Source: Methylopumilus sp026399645 (GTDB lineage Bacteria; Pseudomonadota; Gammaproteobacteria; Burkholderiales; Methylophilaceae). From it: DNA of 64,000 nt. The position numbers were made by a program, and so were the translations under genes. The DNA lies in the NCBI RefSeq assembly GCF_965184065.1, contig NZ_OZ239098.1; one strand, given 5' to 3'. Positions 8,594 to 17,699 of this stretch are shown in pieces (positions within the stretch are counted from its first letter, which is position 1; each line of letters begins with the position of its first letter). The notes below the pieces were generated by a model. It did no database searches. It saw only the letters and a program-made list of their open reading frames with translations, and was not told the origin of the DNA.

Positions 8594-9289
8594 ATGTCTA
8601 ACAACAAATATACGGTTCTTATCACTGGGGCGAATAGGGGATTAGGCCTTGAGTTCGTCAAACAGTATGCTTTAGATAATTATAAAGTCATCGCTTGCAC
8701 CAGAAAGATAAATAAAAAAGATGACCTTCATCGACTTCAAGCCTCTTTTGAAAATATCTCTATTCACACTCTCGATGTTGAAAATTTTCTATCAATTGAT
8801 CAATTTGCTAAAACGTTAACAAAACCTATTGATATTTTAATCAATAATGCAGGCCTTTATCCCAATAGCTCATTCGATCATATTAACTATGAAGCATGGC
8901 TTAATGCTTTCAAAATTAATACACTTGCCGCATTTAAAATGGTAAAAGCTTTTCTACCCCACCTTAAAAAAGGCGAGTTAAAAAAGATAGCATCACTCAC
9001 AAGCAAGATGGGAAGTATTGATGACAATTCGGGTGGTGGTGAATATCTTTATCGATCAAGTAAAACTGCACTTAATATGGTAATGAAAAGTTTATCCATT
9101 GATTTAAAGCCTCACGACATGAGTCTTATTACGCTGCATCCAGGATGGGTTAGAACTGATATGGGAGGACCCAACGGACTCATTGATGTGGATGAGAGTG
9201 TGACTGGTATGAAACGTCAAATTGATAAGCTCTCAATTAAGACTACGGGTCAATTTATTGCTTACGATGGCAAAAAAATTCCTTGGTAA
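8594..9289 (+). CDS. Short-chain dehydrogenase/reductase (C-factor-like SDR)
   Basis: About 231 aa from the ATG at 8594. Cytoplasmic NAD(P)-dependent oxidoreductase with a Rossmann fold: TGANRGLGLEF cofactor loop, NNAG structural motif, and a YxxxK catalytic pair in LYRSSKTALN; PGWVRTDMGG follows. The size and C-terminal pattern resemble C-factor/CsgA-type SDRs. The substrate cannot be read from the sequence. The open frame reaches back to 8555 but the added residues are atypical. It is divergent from the pentapeptide gene and followed by a bidirectional terminator. Confidence 0.87.
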   Translation: MSNNKYTVLITGANRGLGLEFVKQYALDNYKVIACTRKINKKDDLHRLQASFENISIHTLDVENFLSIDQFAKTLTKPIDILINNAGLYPNSSFDHINYEAWLNAFKINTLAAFKMVKAFLPHLKKGELKKIASLTSKMGSIDDNSGGGEYLYRSSKTALNMVMKSLSIDLKPHDMSLITLHPGWVRTDMGGPNGLIDVDESVTGMKRQIDKLSIKTTGQFIAYDGKKIPW

Positions 9290-9354
9290 TAAAAATACTT
9301 TAAATTCATCACGCTAAAAGATCTATCGAGTTTTTATCTAACCTCGATAAAAAG

Positions 9355-9383
9355 AAAAAAGCCACTTATAAAGTGGCTTTTTA
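9355..9383. terminator. Bidirectional terminator hairpin
   Basis: AAAAAAGCCACTT / AAGTGGCTTTTTA stem with a short ATA loop, between the SDR gene (plus) and the PepSY-like gene (minus). A-runs and T-runs on both sides let it work in both directions. Confidence 0.85.
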
Positions 9384-9394
9384 GTGATAAAAAA

Positions 9395-9712
9395 TTAATC
9401 TTTATTTATACTATCTTCAATGACTATCCCTGATTCTGCGTCGCATTCAATTTCCCAATATTTACCGTCAGCGCCTTGAATATCAATATCAAATATAGGT
9501 CGACCATCCTCTATTTCCATATCAATTCCTATAATCGCACCAGGATGTTTTGTTAATGCTGTTTTCATACAGCCGCTCATTACTTCATTATGTTTTTTAA
9601 AGTCCACAATTACTGGCTTATCCTCATGCTTATAGTCGTTGCCATAGAATAAAACTGCGCCAACCAGAACCGCCACAATCACAAGCGCTAATATAGCTAA
9701 ATATTTTTTCAA
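9395..9712 (-). CDS. PepSY-like membrane-anchored periplasmic protein
   Basis: 105 aa. An N-terminal hydrophobic segment (residues about 4-24) acts as a signal anchor or uncleaved signal. The remainder is a small alpha-beta domain with a PepSY-like pattern: a helix containing KTALTKHPGAIIGIDME, then strands with PIFDIDIQGADGKYWEIECDA. PepSY domains often regulate proteases or occur with redox and heme proteins. A good ribosome-binding site (AAGGAGAT) precedes the ATG. It lies downstream of the SoxYZ-like gene but is separated from it by a terminator-like hairpin. Confidence 0.65.
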   Translation of the reverse strand: MKKYLAILALVIVAVLVGAVLFYGNDYKHEDKPVIVDFKKHNEVMSGCMKTALTKHPGAIIGIDMEIEDGRPIFDIDIQGADGKYWEIECDAESGIVIEDSINKD

Positions 9713-9756
9713 AATAATCTCCTTAATTTAAATGCATTTTAACATTAGATCTGAAA

Positions 9757-9787
9757 TTAAAAAACCACTTAAAAAAGTGGCCTTTTA
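9757..9787 (-). terminator. Terminator between the SoxYZ-like and PepSY-like genes
   Basis: AAAAAACCACTT and AAGTGGCCTTTT form a GC-containing stem of about eight pairs; on the minus strand it ends in GGTTTTTTAAT. It lies directly downstream of the SoxYZ-like gene. Confidence 0.7.
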
Positions 9788-9811
9788 AGAAAAAGAAGAC
9801 TTAATCTTTAT

Positions 9812-10594
9812 CTACATTAATTTATTATTAGAGTATTTATTAAAGAATTTTCTGCCCTGCGTATCGACTGCTATGACTTTTAAATCACCTTTAATTTTTG
9901 GTGAATCAAAAGAAAAGAATGGATTTTCAGAGGTACTGCCACCACCAAATTCAGCACTCCAAATTTCTTTTTCATTATCCGTGACACTTACATAACTCAA
10001 ATGCCACTCTTGCAAGATAAAAAGCCCTGTGTGATTACTTAAGTTAGCCTGAAATCCATTATGTTGAGGATGTTTGATAAAGATAGAAGCTTTATTATCT
10101 GTATGCAACACTTTCATGGCCCCAATTTCTTTAGACACCGCATCGGCGTCATAAATAGTCCCGGCAGAACAGCCACCTGCTGATCGAATTGCTACTTGAT
10201 TGTAAAAAAATTTACCATTTTCATCTTCTGCGATCACATCCACATAACTGTCTTGTTCCATGCGAATATGTGTTTTAAAAGTAAATGGCGCAGTTTTAGG
10301 ATGCATCGTCAATGCAAGGGATCCGATGCCAGGTAATTGGTGCGGATTACCTTCAACGACTACTGAAATTTTTTTATATTGTTTCTTCACTGTAAAATTA
10401 AAAGGGACTTGAGTACCATCTAGTCCTCTCTTAGGGACGTCAAAAGTAATGTCATCTGTTTTAGTTAAAGATTTACCTTTGAAGTATTTATCTACAACAC
10501 CATCTAAATGATTAGGCGTTTCGGCATGAGCATTCAAAGCTGCGAAACTGCTGATAATGAACACTGAAATTAAAAAAACTACTTTTTTCATCAT
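9812..10594 (-). CDS. SoxYZ-like fused carrier protein, quinoprotein dehydrogenase-associated type
   Basis: 260 aa with a signal peptide (residues about 1-24, ending in NAHA). The first domain is SoxY-like, with a GGCSAG motif near residue 140 in place of the SoxY swinging-arm GGCGG. The second domain is SoxZ-like (IFIKHPQHNGFQ...). Such fusions are known in methylotrophs as carriers encoded with PQQ-dependent alcohol dehydrogenases. No dehydrogenase gene or other sox gene lies beside it here. The Cys is internal rather than C-terminal, so its carrier role is inferred. Ribosome-binding site AAGGAAA upstream. The second Met (10591) is an alternative start. Confidence 0.78.
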   Translation of the reverse strand: MMKKVVFLISVFIISSFAALNAHAETPNHLDGVVDKYFKGKSLTKTDDITFDVPKRGLDGTQVPFNFTVKKQYKKISVVVEGNPHQLPGIGSLALTMHPKTAPFTFKTHIRMEQDSYVDVIAEDENGKFFYNQVAIRSAGGCSAGTIYDADAVSKEIGAMKVLHTDNKASIFIKHPQHNGFQANLSNHTGLFILQEWHLSYVSVTDNEKEIWSAEFGGGSTSENPFFSFDSPKIKGDLKVIAVDTQGRKFFNKYSNNKLM

Positions 10595-10680
10595 TTTGCT
10601 TTCCTTAACATTTTCATCAGGCGATTAAATATAATGCTCTCAAATGCCTAAAAGTTCAAGAAAATAGACCTTTTATTTTA

Positions 10681-11886
10681 TTAATTACGATAGCCGGGCT
10701 TTACCAATTTAAGATGAATATCGCTGATAACTTTTTCTTTAAATCCCCCTTCGCAATAAGCCAGGTAAAAGTGCCACATTCTAATAAATACTTCATCAAA
10801 TCCTAGGGCCTTGACCTCTTTTATATGGGCAAAAAAAGCCTCTCTCCACAAGGCCAAAGTTCTAGCGTAATGATCACCAATATCTTCAACATTATAAATT
10901 TTTAAATCAGAAGACTCCACAATGCTATTTTGTAGAGCAGTCAAAGAAGGAATACAACTTCCAGGAAAAATATATCTTTGAATAAAATCAACTGATCTTT
11001 TAGCTTTTTCATAGCGTTGATCGGCAATCGTTATTGTTTGTATGAATGCAATACCATGAGGTTTTAATAAATCAGCACACACCTCAAAATAGGTGTCGTA
11101 ATACTGATAGCCTACAGCTTCTATCATCTCAATAGAGACTAATTTGTCATAGCGACCTTTTAAATGCCGATAATCTGAAAGTAACACTGTAATCTTATGC
11201 GTTAATCTTAATTCTTTAATTTTTTGTTTTACATAAAGGAACTGTTGTTTTGAAATAGTTGTAGTGGTGACTTTGCATCCATAATTTTGCGCAGCATAGA
11301 TGGCAAAGCCTCCCCAGCCAGAGCCAATTTCAATAACATGATCACGGCCAGATAACTCAAGCCCTTGGCATACTTTTTCTAATTTATGAATAGATCCTTT
11401 ATAAAGAGAGTCTTGGGGATTTTTAAACACCGCGGATGAATACATCATAGTTGTATCTAAAAACAGTGAAAAAAAATCATTACCTAAATCGTAATGCTTA
11501 GAAATATTAACGCGACTTCCTTTAACCGAATTTTGATTTAGAAAGTGCAAACATTTAAGAATGGGTTTCAGAAAAACATTAAATAAGCCTTCTAACTGAT
11601 CCATCGCATTTTGATTGATCGCCATAATACGAATGAGCTTAGTTAAATCATCTACAGACCAAAACTTTTGCATAAAAGCCTCACTAACACCTATAGAGCC
11701 ACCAAAAGCCAGCGCGCCATAAAATCTTGGATCATGGACGATTATATGAGCACTTAAACTTCCTTTGCTTCCGAAAGAAAATTTTTTACTCCCCTCTTGA
11801 ATAGAGATATGACCTATATCTATTTTCTTTAACTGATTGAAAACAAGTGATCTCGCGAAATGATGTAAAAGATTTTTCATAGTCAT
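10681..11886 (-). CDS. cfa: Cyclopropane-fatty-acyl-phospholipid synthase family methyltransferase
   Basis: 401 aa, full length for CFA synthases. SAM-dependent enzyme that modifies double bonds of phospholipid acyl chains at the membrane. It contains SKHYDLGNDFFSLFLD, MMYSSAVF, the SAM site IEIGSGWGGFAIYAA, and IEMIEAVGYQYYD. It is the last gene of the eight-gene lipid operon, 10 bp after the DUF1365 gene. Starts at 11886 or 11880 (both ATG) are possible. In comparable operons of other proteobacteria the CFA-like member may act in methylated or furan fatty-acid formation, so a plain cyclopropane product is not certain. Confidence 0.88.
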   Translation of the reverse strand: MTMKNLLHHFARSLVFNQLKKIDIGHISIQEGSKKFSFGSKGSLSAHIIVHDPRFYGALAFGGSIGVSEAFMQKFWSVDDLTKLIRIMAINQNAMDQLEGLFNVFLKPILKCLHFLNQNSVKGSRVNISKHYDLGNDFFSLFLDTTMMYSSAVFKNPQDSLYKGSIHKLEKVCQGLELSGRDHVIEIGSGWGGFAIYAAQNYGCKVTTTTISKQQFLYVKQKIKELRLTHKITVLLSDYRHLKGRYDKLVSIEMIEAVGYQYYDTYFEVCADLLKPHGIAFIQTITIADQRYEKAKRSVDFIQRYIFPGSCIPSLTALQNSIVESSDLKIYNVEDIGDHYARTLALWREAFFAHIKEVKALGFDEVFIRMWHFYLAYCEGGFKEKVISDIHLKLVKPGYRN

Positions 11887-11896
11887 AATTGAAATT

Positions 11897-12628
11897 TTAG
11901 GGGTGTGGAAAAAAAGTAATGCCTTTAATCTTCAAACATAAAGCCTGCCAATAAATTGAAAAAATTGTCTTAAAAGTTTCAGGGGGAAATCTAAAAAGTA
12001 AAAAAGTAAGTGACTGTGTCGTTAATGGCTTTTTTTGTAGTCTCATTGATGCATTGAAAATATATTGTTTATCATGGATGTTGTTCATAGACACAACTAT
12101 CTCCTGCCCTGGCTCTTTAAAGCTCCAATGATATTGAATATCCATAGGCATAAAAGGTGATACATGAAAATTCTTACTAAATTCAAAAGTTTTGGTCGGG
12201 TGCTTTATATTTCTGCAGTCATGAACATAAGCATGATTTTCATTCCAGGGCGTATTGGTAATATGTGACACAATAGCTTCTAACTTGTTTTTTGTACTAA
12301 AGCAGTAATAAAAACTCACCGGATTAAAACAATACCCAAAATAACGTGGACTTGTAAGTAAATATATCTTTCCCTGATGATTGAAATGAAGCTCTTTTCT
12401 AATTTCATCTTGTATAGATTTTTTTAAGTTTGTTTTTTTGTTCCCAAAATAATCTGACCTCAAAAAGCATCCAAGATTAAAACGGTTATAACTCCAAAAA
12501 AAATTATTTGAAAATACACTTTTTACATTGTCTAAATCGAGATAAAGCAAGCGGATCTGGTACTCGAAGGCATGCTTTTTAGGCTTTATCCGCGCATGTG
12601 TGAGTGTACCTTCATAAATAGCATTCAT
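11897..12628 (-). CDS. DUF1365 family protein
   Basis: 243 aa. Recognisable as DUF1365 from YEGTLTHARIKPKKHAFEYQ at the N-terminus, YLLTSPRYFGYCFNPVSFYY and NTPWNENHAY in the middle. It is soluble, with no signal peptide. The biochemical role is not established. It nearly always lies between an FAD oxidoreductase of the type found upstream and a CFA-type methyltransferase, as here (2 bp after the former, 10 bp before the latter). A function in acyl-chain modification is therefore inferred from context. Confidence 0.88.
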   Translation of the reverse strand: MNAIYEGTLTHARIKPKKHAFEYQIRLLYLDLDNVKSVFSNNFFWSYNRFNLGCFLRSDYFGNKKTNLKKSIQDEIRKELHFNHQGKIYLLTSPRYFGYCFNPVSFYYCFSTKNKLEAIVSHITNTPWNENHAYVHDCRNIKHPTKTFEFSKNFHVSPFMPMDIQYHWSFKEPGQEIVVSMNNIHDKQYIFNASMRLQKKPLTTQSLTFLLFRFPPETFKTIFSIYWQALCLKIKGITFFPHP

Positions 12629-12630
12629 TT

Positions 12631-13875
12631 TTATAACCCATGTAAAAAATTAAACTGCTGAATCGCATCTAAGGCACTTTTGACGCCATCCTCATGAAAT
12701 CCGTTACCCCAATAAGCCCCCGCAAAAGAAGTGCGATTCATTCCAGAAATAAGATGATAATTTGATTGGGCTCTTACACTTTGTAAACTGTATTGCGGGT
12801 GCGCATAGGAGAGTTTTTTAATAATTTTCTTGTTATTAATTTTTTCTTGTGGATTTAATGTCACTAATATCGGTACAGTTGTTACTAAATTTTGCAAAAT
12901 ATTCATATTGTATGTAAGAGATACAGGTGAATGAATGTTCTGATTAATATGATAATTCCATGCCGCCCAAGCAAGCTTTCTTTTTGGCATAAATCTCTCG
13001 TCATAGTGCAAAATGACTTCATTATCTGTATAGGGTATTGCTCTTAAAGTATTTTTTTCATCCTGGGTAGGGTTTTTAATTAACTTTAATGCTTCATCAC
13101 TATGGCATGCAAAAAATACCCAATCAAATTTTTCAGCATGATCGTGAAATTGAATCACCACATGATTACTTTTCCTATCAATCGACTGTATTTGTTGATC
13201 GAGTTTAATTTTACTCGCAAAGGATGCAATCAACTTTTGCACATAATTCACTGAACCACCACTTATGGTAAGCCATTGTGGCCTGTCATTAACATTCAAC
13301 ATGCCATGATTATCGAAAAAGCGTATAAAAAATTTTGCAGGGAATTCCATCATGGTTTTATAGTTTGATGACCATATAGCAGAACCCATAGGCAATATAT
13401 AATATTTTTTAAAAAAATCTGAGTAGGCTTCTTGATTAAGATACTCCCCTAAACTTATTTCTTCATTACTATTTAAAAGTAACGTTGATCTTTTATTAAA
13501 CCGGAGGATTTCATTGATCATCTTATAAAAGACTGGGCTTATAAGATTTTTCCTTTGCGCAAAAAGTGTATTCAAATTTGTTCCGTTATATTCAAAATCT
13601 TTTTGGCTATCTTTGACACTAAAACTCATAGCACTATTTTCATATGGCACTTTAAGTTCATGTAAGAGATTTAAAAAATGAGGGTATGTTTTTTTATTAA
13701 AGACAATAAAACCTGTATCTACATGAAACTTTTGACTAAACAACTCGACTTCATGGGTATGAGAATGTCCACCCACTCTTGAGTTAGATTCAAATAGTGT
13801 AATTTGGTGATGCGGATTTAAGTGATAGGCGAGTGTATTACCAGAAATACCTGACCCTATAATTGCTATCTTCAT
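12631..13875 (-). CDS. FAD-dependent amine-oxidase-like oxidoreductase
   Basis: 414 aa. The N-terminal dinucleotide-binding motif IIGSGISGNTLAYHL is followed by the acidic ribose-binding residue in FESNSRVGGHSHTHEV. HVDTGFIVFNKKTYPHF is typical of the NAD(P)/FAD-binding amine-oxidase group found with DUF1365. The C-terminus (NRTSFAGAYWGNGFHEDG) matches the FAD-contacting end of the fold. The chemistry is probably desaturation or oxidation of a modified acyl chain, inferred only from its neighbours. It is 2 bp from each flanking gene. Confidence 0.87.
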   Translation of the reverse strand: MKIAIIGSGISGNTLAYHLNPHHQITLFESNSRVGGHSHTHEVELFSQKFHVDTGFIVFNKKTYPHFLNLLHELKVPYENSAMSFSVKDSQKDFEYNGTNLNTLFAQRKNLISPVFYKMINEILRFNKRSTLLLNSNEEISLGEYLNQEAYSDFFKKYYILPMGSAIWSSNYKTMMEFPAKFFIRFFDNHGMLNVNDRPQWLTISGGSVNYVQKLIASFASKIKLDQQIQSIDRKSNHVVIQFHDHAEKFDWVFFACHSDEALKLIKNPTQDEKNTLRAIPYTDNEVILHYDERFMPKRKLAWAAWNYHINQNIHSPVSLTYNMNILQNLVTTVPILVTLNPQEKINNKKIIKKLSYAHPQYSLQSVRAQSNYHLISGMNRTSFAGAYWGNGFHEDGVKSALDAIQQFNFLHGL

Positions 13876-13877
13876 AA

Positions 13878-14822
13878 CTAATAATGAAGATGTTCTATCT
13901 TTTTAGATTCTCGGATATTGTCAGAAACAGTGCGAACATCCCATATCACACCCATCATTGATAGAAGTTTCAAAATATAATAAGTTAAATCGACTTCCCA
14001 CCAATAAAATCCTTGTCTTGCAGAGCCTGGATAGTGGTGGTGGTTATTATGCCAACCTTCGCCGAAGGTCAAAATTGCAATAATAAAGTTATTGCGACTA
14101 GTGTCTTTGGTTTCATATCTCTTTTTTCCCCATTGGTGTGCGACAGAATTCACTAAAAAGGTGGCGTGATAAAGCATCACTGTAGAGAGTGAAAATCCCC
14201 AAATTAGTAATTGGAATCCATTCGTATTTAATTGTGGCTCATATTGATTCAAATAATAGCCAATCACAAATAAGCCGATAGATAATGCTAAAGGCATTAG
14301 AAGATCAAACCGATCAATAATTCGTAATTCTGGAAATCTTATAAGTTCTCTAATGAATTTTGTATTAGTCACAAAATTTGATTTAGTTAGAAACCATCCC
14401 ATATGACTCCACAAAAATCCGTGCTCTTTGGGAGAGTGCTTATCTTCAGCAGTATCTGAGTGCATATGATGCCCTCTATGATGAGCTGCCCACCAGAGAG
14501 GCCCTCTTTGCACTGCAGTCGCACCAATCATTGCGAAAAGAAGCTGAACAAAACGAGAGGTCTTAAAAGTTTTGTGAGAAAAGTAGCGATGATAGAAACC
14601 TGTGATCGCGAACATGCGAATAGCAAATAGAAATATGCATACTATAAAAGCAGTCCAACTAAATCCTACGATAAAAATTAATAGGCAAGATAAATGAAGA
14701 AGAATGAATGGAATCACTCTCATCCAATCAATTTCATTGCCAGATGTGATTGATACATACTTTTCTTCAAGAAAAGAATTATCAAACCAGTAAAATAATT
14801 TTTTAAAAAATTTACGTATCAT
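13878..14822 (-). CDS. Membrane fatty-acid (acyl-CoA/acyl-lipid) desaturase
   Basis: 314 aa integral membrane di-iron desaturase. The three His boxes are intact: HRYFSH near residue 98, HHRGHH near 135 and the extended box EGWHNNHHHYPGSAR near 275. Hydrophobic pairs at about 35-75 and 175-215 give the usual four-helix topology with the His boxes on the cytoplasmic side. It introduces a double bond into an acyl chain with O2 and an electron donor. Within this operon it may act on a methylated or cyclopropanated chain. It overlaps the lipocalin stop by 1 bp. Confidence 0.9.
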   Translation of the reverse strand: MIRKFFKKLFYWFDNSFLEEKYVSITSGNEIDWMRVIPFILLHLSCLLIFIVGFSWTAFIVCIFLFAIRMFAITGFYHRYFSHKTFKTSRFVQLLFAMIGATAVQRGPLWWAAHHRGHHMHSDTAEDKHSPKEHGFLWSHMGWFLTKSNFVTNTKFIRELIRFPELRIIDRFDLLMPLALSIGLFVIGYYLNQYEPQLNTNGFQLLIWGFSLSTVMLYHATFLVNSVAHQWGKKRYETKDTSRNNFIIAILTFGEGWHNNHHHYPGSARQGFYWWEVDLTYYILKLLSMMGVIWDVRTVSDNIRESKKIEHLHY

Positions 14823-15343
14823 TATTTTGAGTGCTCAATCCAACGTATTTTATTAATATCATAACCATCATTTTCAATTTTTTTTACTAAGTTTTTTAAT
14901 GTCTCTTGATCTATCTTTTTTTGACGTGACATGATCCACACATAATCACGATCGTCTCTTGCAATAATAGTATTTTGATAATCTTGATCTAAATAAACAA
15001 TTTTGTACTGCGCTTTGATAGGCCATATAAATTGCATACCCCATAAAGCATTACCAGAACCTTTCATGACAAAACCTTTAGGATGGTATGTTTTAGTAGG
15101 TCCAGTCAAAGATCCCTCATTGAAAGTGAAAGTCGTACCGATCGTGCCGTCTTCATTTAACTCATAAGACTCAATGGCATTAAATGCATTTTTTTCAATA
15201 AAGGTTGGGATATGGGCAATAACAAACCATGGCCCCATAAATGCTTTTAGATTTACTTCAGGTACGGTTTTGATGGGGGCTTGAGCCATACATCCATTCA
15301 ATAATAAAAAAAATGCTATTAATAAGGTAAATTTATATCGCAT
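14822..15343 (-). CDS. blc: Blc-like lipocalin lipoprotein
   Basis: 173 aa. The N-terminus is a lipoprotein signal with lipobox LNGC (Cys near 18), so it is probably membrane-anchored on the periplasmic side. The lipocalin signature GPWFVIAHIPTFIE (GxW) and the later YVWIMSRQKK are clear. Blc-type lipocalins bind fatty acids and lysophospholipids. In this operon it may carry or recycle modified acyl chains. It is tightly packed: 1 bp before the DUF1295 gene and a 1-bp overlap with the desaturase. Confidence 0.87.
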   Translation of the reverse strand: MRYKFTLLIAFFLLLNGCMAQAPIKTVPEVNLKAFMGPWFVIAHIPTFIEKNAFNAIESYELNEDGTIGTTFTFNEGSLTGPTKTYHPKGFVMKGSGNALWGMQFIWPIKAQYKIVYLDQDYQNTIIARDDRDYVWIMSRQKKIDQETLKNLVKKIENDGYDINKIRWIEHSK

Positions 15344-15344
15344 A

Positions 15345-16103
15345 TTATGCCTTCCAAAAACGAGGAATTAAAGTATTTACTTTTTTCTTATAAGTTTGGT
15401 AATCATCAAACTTTTTAATGAGATTAGCTTCAAGAAGAGTCACGCCTGAAAACCTTAATATTAAAAAGGTCATAAAAAGTGGCGCTATCAAATTAAAATG
15501 AAACCCTGTCACAAGAGTCGTAATGAAAAAACCCCACCACACCAAAAGCTCACCAAAGTAGTTCGGATGGCGACTAAATTTCCATAACCCTGATTGTAGG
15601 AGCTTTCCGCGATTTTTTATGTCGTTCTTAAATAGCATTAATTGATAATCAGCGATTGATTCATACACAACCCCTAAAAGCGTCAATGAAAAACCCAATA
15701 TATCCAACCAAGTTAGAGGATGATCATTTTTTATGGCAATAAACAGAATCGATCCCACTATCCATGAAAGAATGGATTGGAGTCCAAAAATAATATAGGC
15801 GCTTTTATATCTAAAGTTGGGTTCGTTATTTTGTCTAATTTTCAAGTAACGCGCATCTTCTGATTTTCCCCAATTTCTTATAGTCAGATAAATCGCAAGG
15901 CGAGCCCCCCACAAAAAAACTAATAAAAGAACTAAAGCAGACCTTAAGGTAGGTGTAAATGCTGTATAAAAATAAAGTGCATTGAGTATAAAAAATAAAC
16001 TCCACATAGTATCAACATGAGTCACATTATTTTTTTTAAGGCTGATTAGCCAGCCAAAGTAAGCAAACAAGATATTAATAAATAATGCATTTAAATATAT
16101 CAT
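15345..16103 (-). CDS. DUF1295 / steroid 5-alpha-reductase-like membrane protein
   Basis: 252 aa from the ATG at 16103, chosen because it overlaps the DUF2878 stop as ATGA (translational coupling); longer frames reach 16163. Polytopic, with about six to seven hydrophobic helices. The C-terminal half has the signature GLWKFSRHPNYFGELLVWWGFF, typical of DUF1295 and related isoprenylcysteine methyltransferase/5-alpha-reductase folds that reduce or methylate lipid-like substrates using NADPH or SAM. The substrate is unknown. Confidence 0.85.
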   Translation of the reverse strand: MIYLNALFINILFAYFGWLISLKKNNVTHVDTMWSLFFILNALYFYTAFTPTLRSALVLLLVFLWGARLAIYLTIRNWGKSEDARYLKIRQNNEPNFRYKSAYIIFGLQSILSWIVGSILFIAIKNDHPLTWLDILGFSLTLLGVVYESIADYQLMLFKNDIKNRGKLLQSGLWKFSRHPNYFGELLVWWGFFITTLVTGFHFNLIAPLFMTFLILRFSGVTLLEANLIKKFDDYQTYKKKVNTLIPRFWKA

Positions 16104-16606
16104 GTGCGAAATCCATTCCATTTTTGTGCAATGTACAAACAAATCGGGGTTAGGAATGCCCAACCGAGCGCTAGAGCATATATTGAAAAGTGATTCGTAA
16201 GTTGAACAGCATTTAATTGCTCTGCCGCAAAATAAGCCATAGGCCCACCGATAAAGCCAAATAAAATAGCTAACACCATATTAGATTTAAGCCAGCTCAA
16301 CGAAAGATTAAGTGTGGTTGCGAATAATCCCCACATAGCAACAATCCAAATAGGTAGAAGATAATCAATGAATTGACTCTCATAAGTCACTAAATTTGTA
16401 ATTAATAGTAACTGATCAAATATCGAGCCCAATAGCATGATAATAAATAGCAGAATCGTGGCTTCTTTTTTATGCGACGCTTGCATGATATGAACTAATA
16501 AAATCAAAGCAACAACCGTCATAGATAAAGGTAGTTTTTGATGAGCAGCTCCCCATACCGAAACAAACCAGCCGAGCTGAAAAAGTACAAAATTAATTAA
16601 TTTCAT
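16100..16606 (-). CDS. DUF2878 family membrane protein
   Basis: 168 aa, almost entirely hydrophobic with about five membrane segments. It begins with INFVLFQLGWFVSVWGAA, the family pattern of DUF2878, a group found in CFA/DUF1365/lipocalin clusters. No catalytic motif is visible. It is directly adjacent to the upstream methyltransferase stop (16607) and coupled by a 4-bp overlap to the DUF1295 gene. Confidence 0.78.
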   Translation of the reverse strand: MKLINFVLFQLGWFVSVWGAAHQKLPLSMTVVALILLVHIMQASHKKEATILLFIIMLLGSIFDQLLLITNLVTYESQFIDYLLPIWIVAMWGLFATTLNLSLSWLKSNMVLAILFGFIGGPMAYFAAEQLNAVQLTNHFSIYALALGWAFLTPICLYIAQKWNGFRT

Positions 16607-17662
16607 TTATTTATTTGGTCTCTCAAATTGATAATGAGCAACCCACCACTCTTGGCCATTTCGGTATCCAAATAATTCAGCACAGGCCATATAAAAAATA
16701 CGCCATCGATTAAACCATTGTGTCGCATGTTGATTACCATAGGTTTTTATGAGAATAGGATAGATATGTGATTTCTTCTGATCCATATTGTCTAGCCAAG
16801 CATTTGCTGTCTTTTCATAATGCGTTCCATCCCAGCGCCATTTTTGATTCAATTTTAAATGTTCTTGAAAATGTAAAGGCAGATCATCGCTTGGCATCAT
16901 TCCCCCTGAAAAGAAAAATTTGCTCATCCAGTCATCCTTATCTTTTACTTCAAATGGATAAGGTGTATGTTGATGTACGAAAATATGCATAAAGAATTTA
17001 CCGCCTGGCTTTAGCCAATCATGAAGCATTCGATAAAGTTTTCTGTGATTTCGCATGTGCTCGAACATTTCAATTGAGACAATGCGATCAAAAACTTTTG
17101 GAATCTTAAAGTTTTTAGGTTGGAATCGATTCATATCGCATGTGATGACATGAATATTTTTAAGCTTTCTTTTTTTGGCCTCAGTTTCAATAAAAACTCT
17201 TTGGCTATTTGAATTAGATACTGCAAATATTTGACTTTTCGAATATTTTTTTGCCATGAAAAGCGTTAATGAGCCCCAACCACATCCAAGCTCTAAAATA
17301 GTTTGTCCATTTTTTAAATCAGCATGTTCAGCACTGATATTAAGCGCATTAAATTCTGCATCATCTAGAAGATTTGTATTGCTGTCCCAATAGCAACTAC
17401 TATATTTTTTATATTTGCCTAAGCAAAAATCAAAAAAAGAAGATGGCACTTCATAGTGCTGTTTGTTTGCAAGATGTGGAACAAGAGCGATAGGTGATTG
17501 ATCCATACTTTGTAAAAAGGCACTTTTTAAATCTTGCGATTTTTCTGAATCTTGATCACTGATTTCATCAAGGCGTTTCTTTAAAAGTTGTCTAATGCCG
17601 AAACGGATCAGCGAATCTGGAAGCAAACCTTTTTCAGCAAGTAATAGAGCTTGTTTTAGCAT
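16607..17662 (-). CDS. CFA-like / coclaurine N-methyltransferase-like SAM-dependent methyltransferase
   Basis: 351 aa, first gene of the lipid operon. SAM site ILELGCGWGSLTLFMA near residue 125, IVSIEMFEHMRNHRKL near 195, and a C-terminus AELFGYRNGQEWWVAHYQF. The last resembles the subgroup that includes plant coclaurine N-methyltransferases more than classic Cfa. It is therefore a distinct paralogue of the 401-aa enzyme at the other end of the operon. A likely role is methylation of an unsaturated acyl chain. No binding site for a known regulator was recognised upstream. Confidence 0.82.
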   Translation of the reverse strand: MLKQALLLAEKGLLPDSLIRFGIRQLLKKRLDEISDQDSEKSQDLKSAFLQSMDQSPIALVPHLANKQHYEVPSSFFDFCLGKYKKYSSCYWDSNTNLLDDAEFNALNISAEHADLKNGQTILELGCGWGSLTLFMAKKYSKSQIFAVSNSNSQRVFIETEAKKRKLKNIHVITCDMNRFQPKNFKIPKVFDRIVSIEMFEHMRNHRKLYRMLHDWLKPGGKFFMHIFVHQHTPYPFEVKDKDDWMSKFFFSGGMMPSDDLPLHFQEHLKLNQKWRWDGTHYEKTANAWLDNMDQKKSHIYPILIKTYGNQHATQWFNRWRIFYMACAELFGYRNGQEWWVAHYQFERPNK

Positions 17663-17699
17663 AGAGAAATATTTTATTTAAGTTTAAAGATAGTAAATC

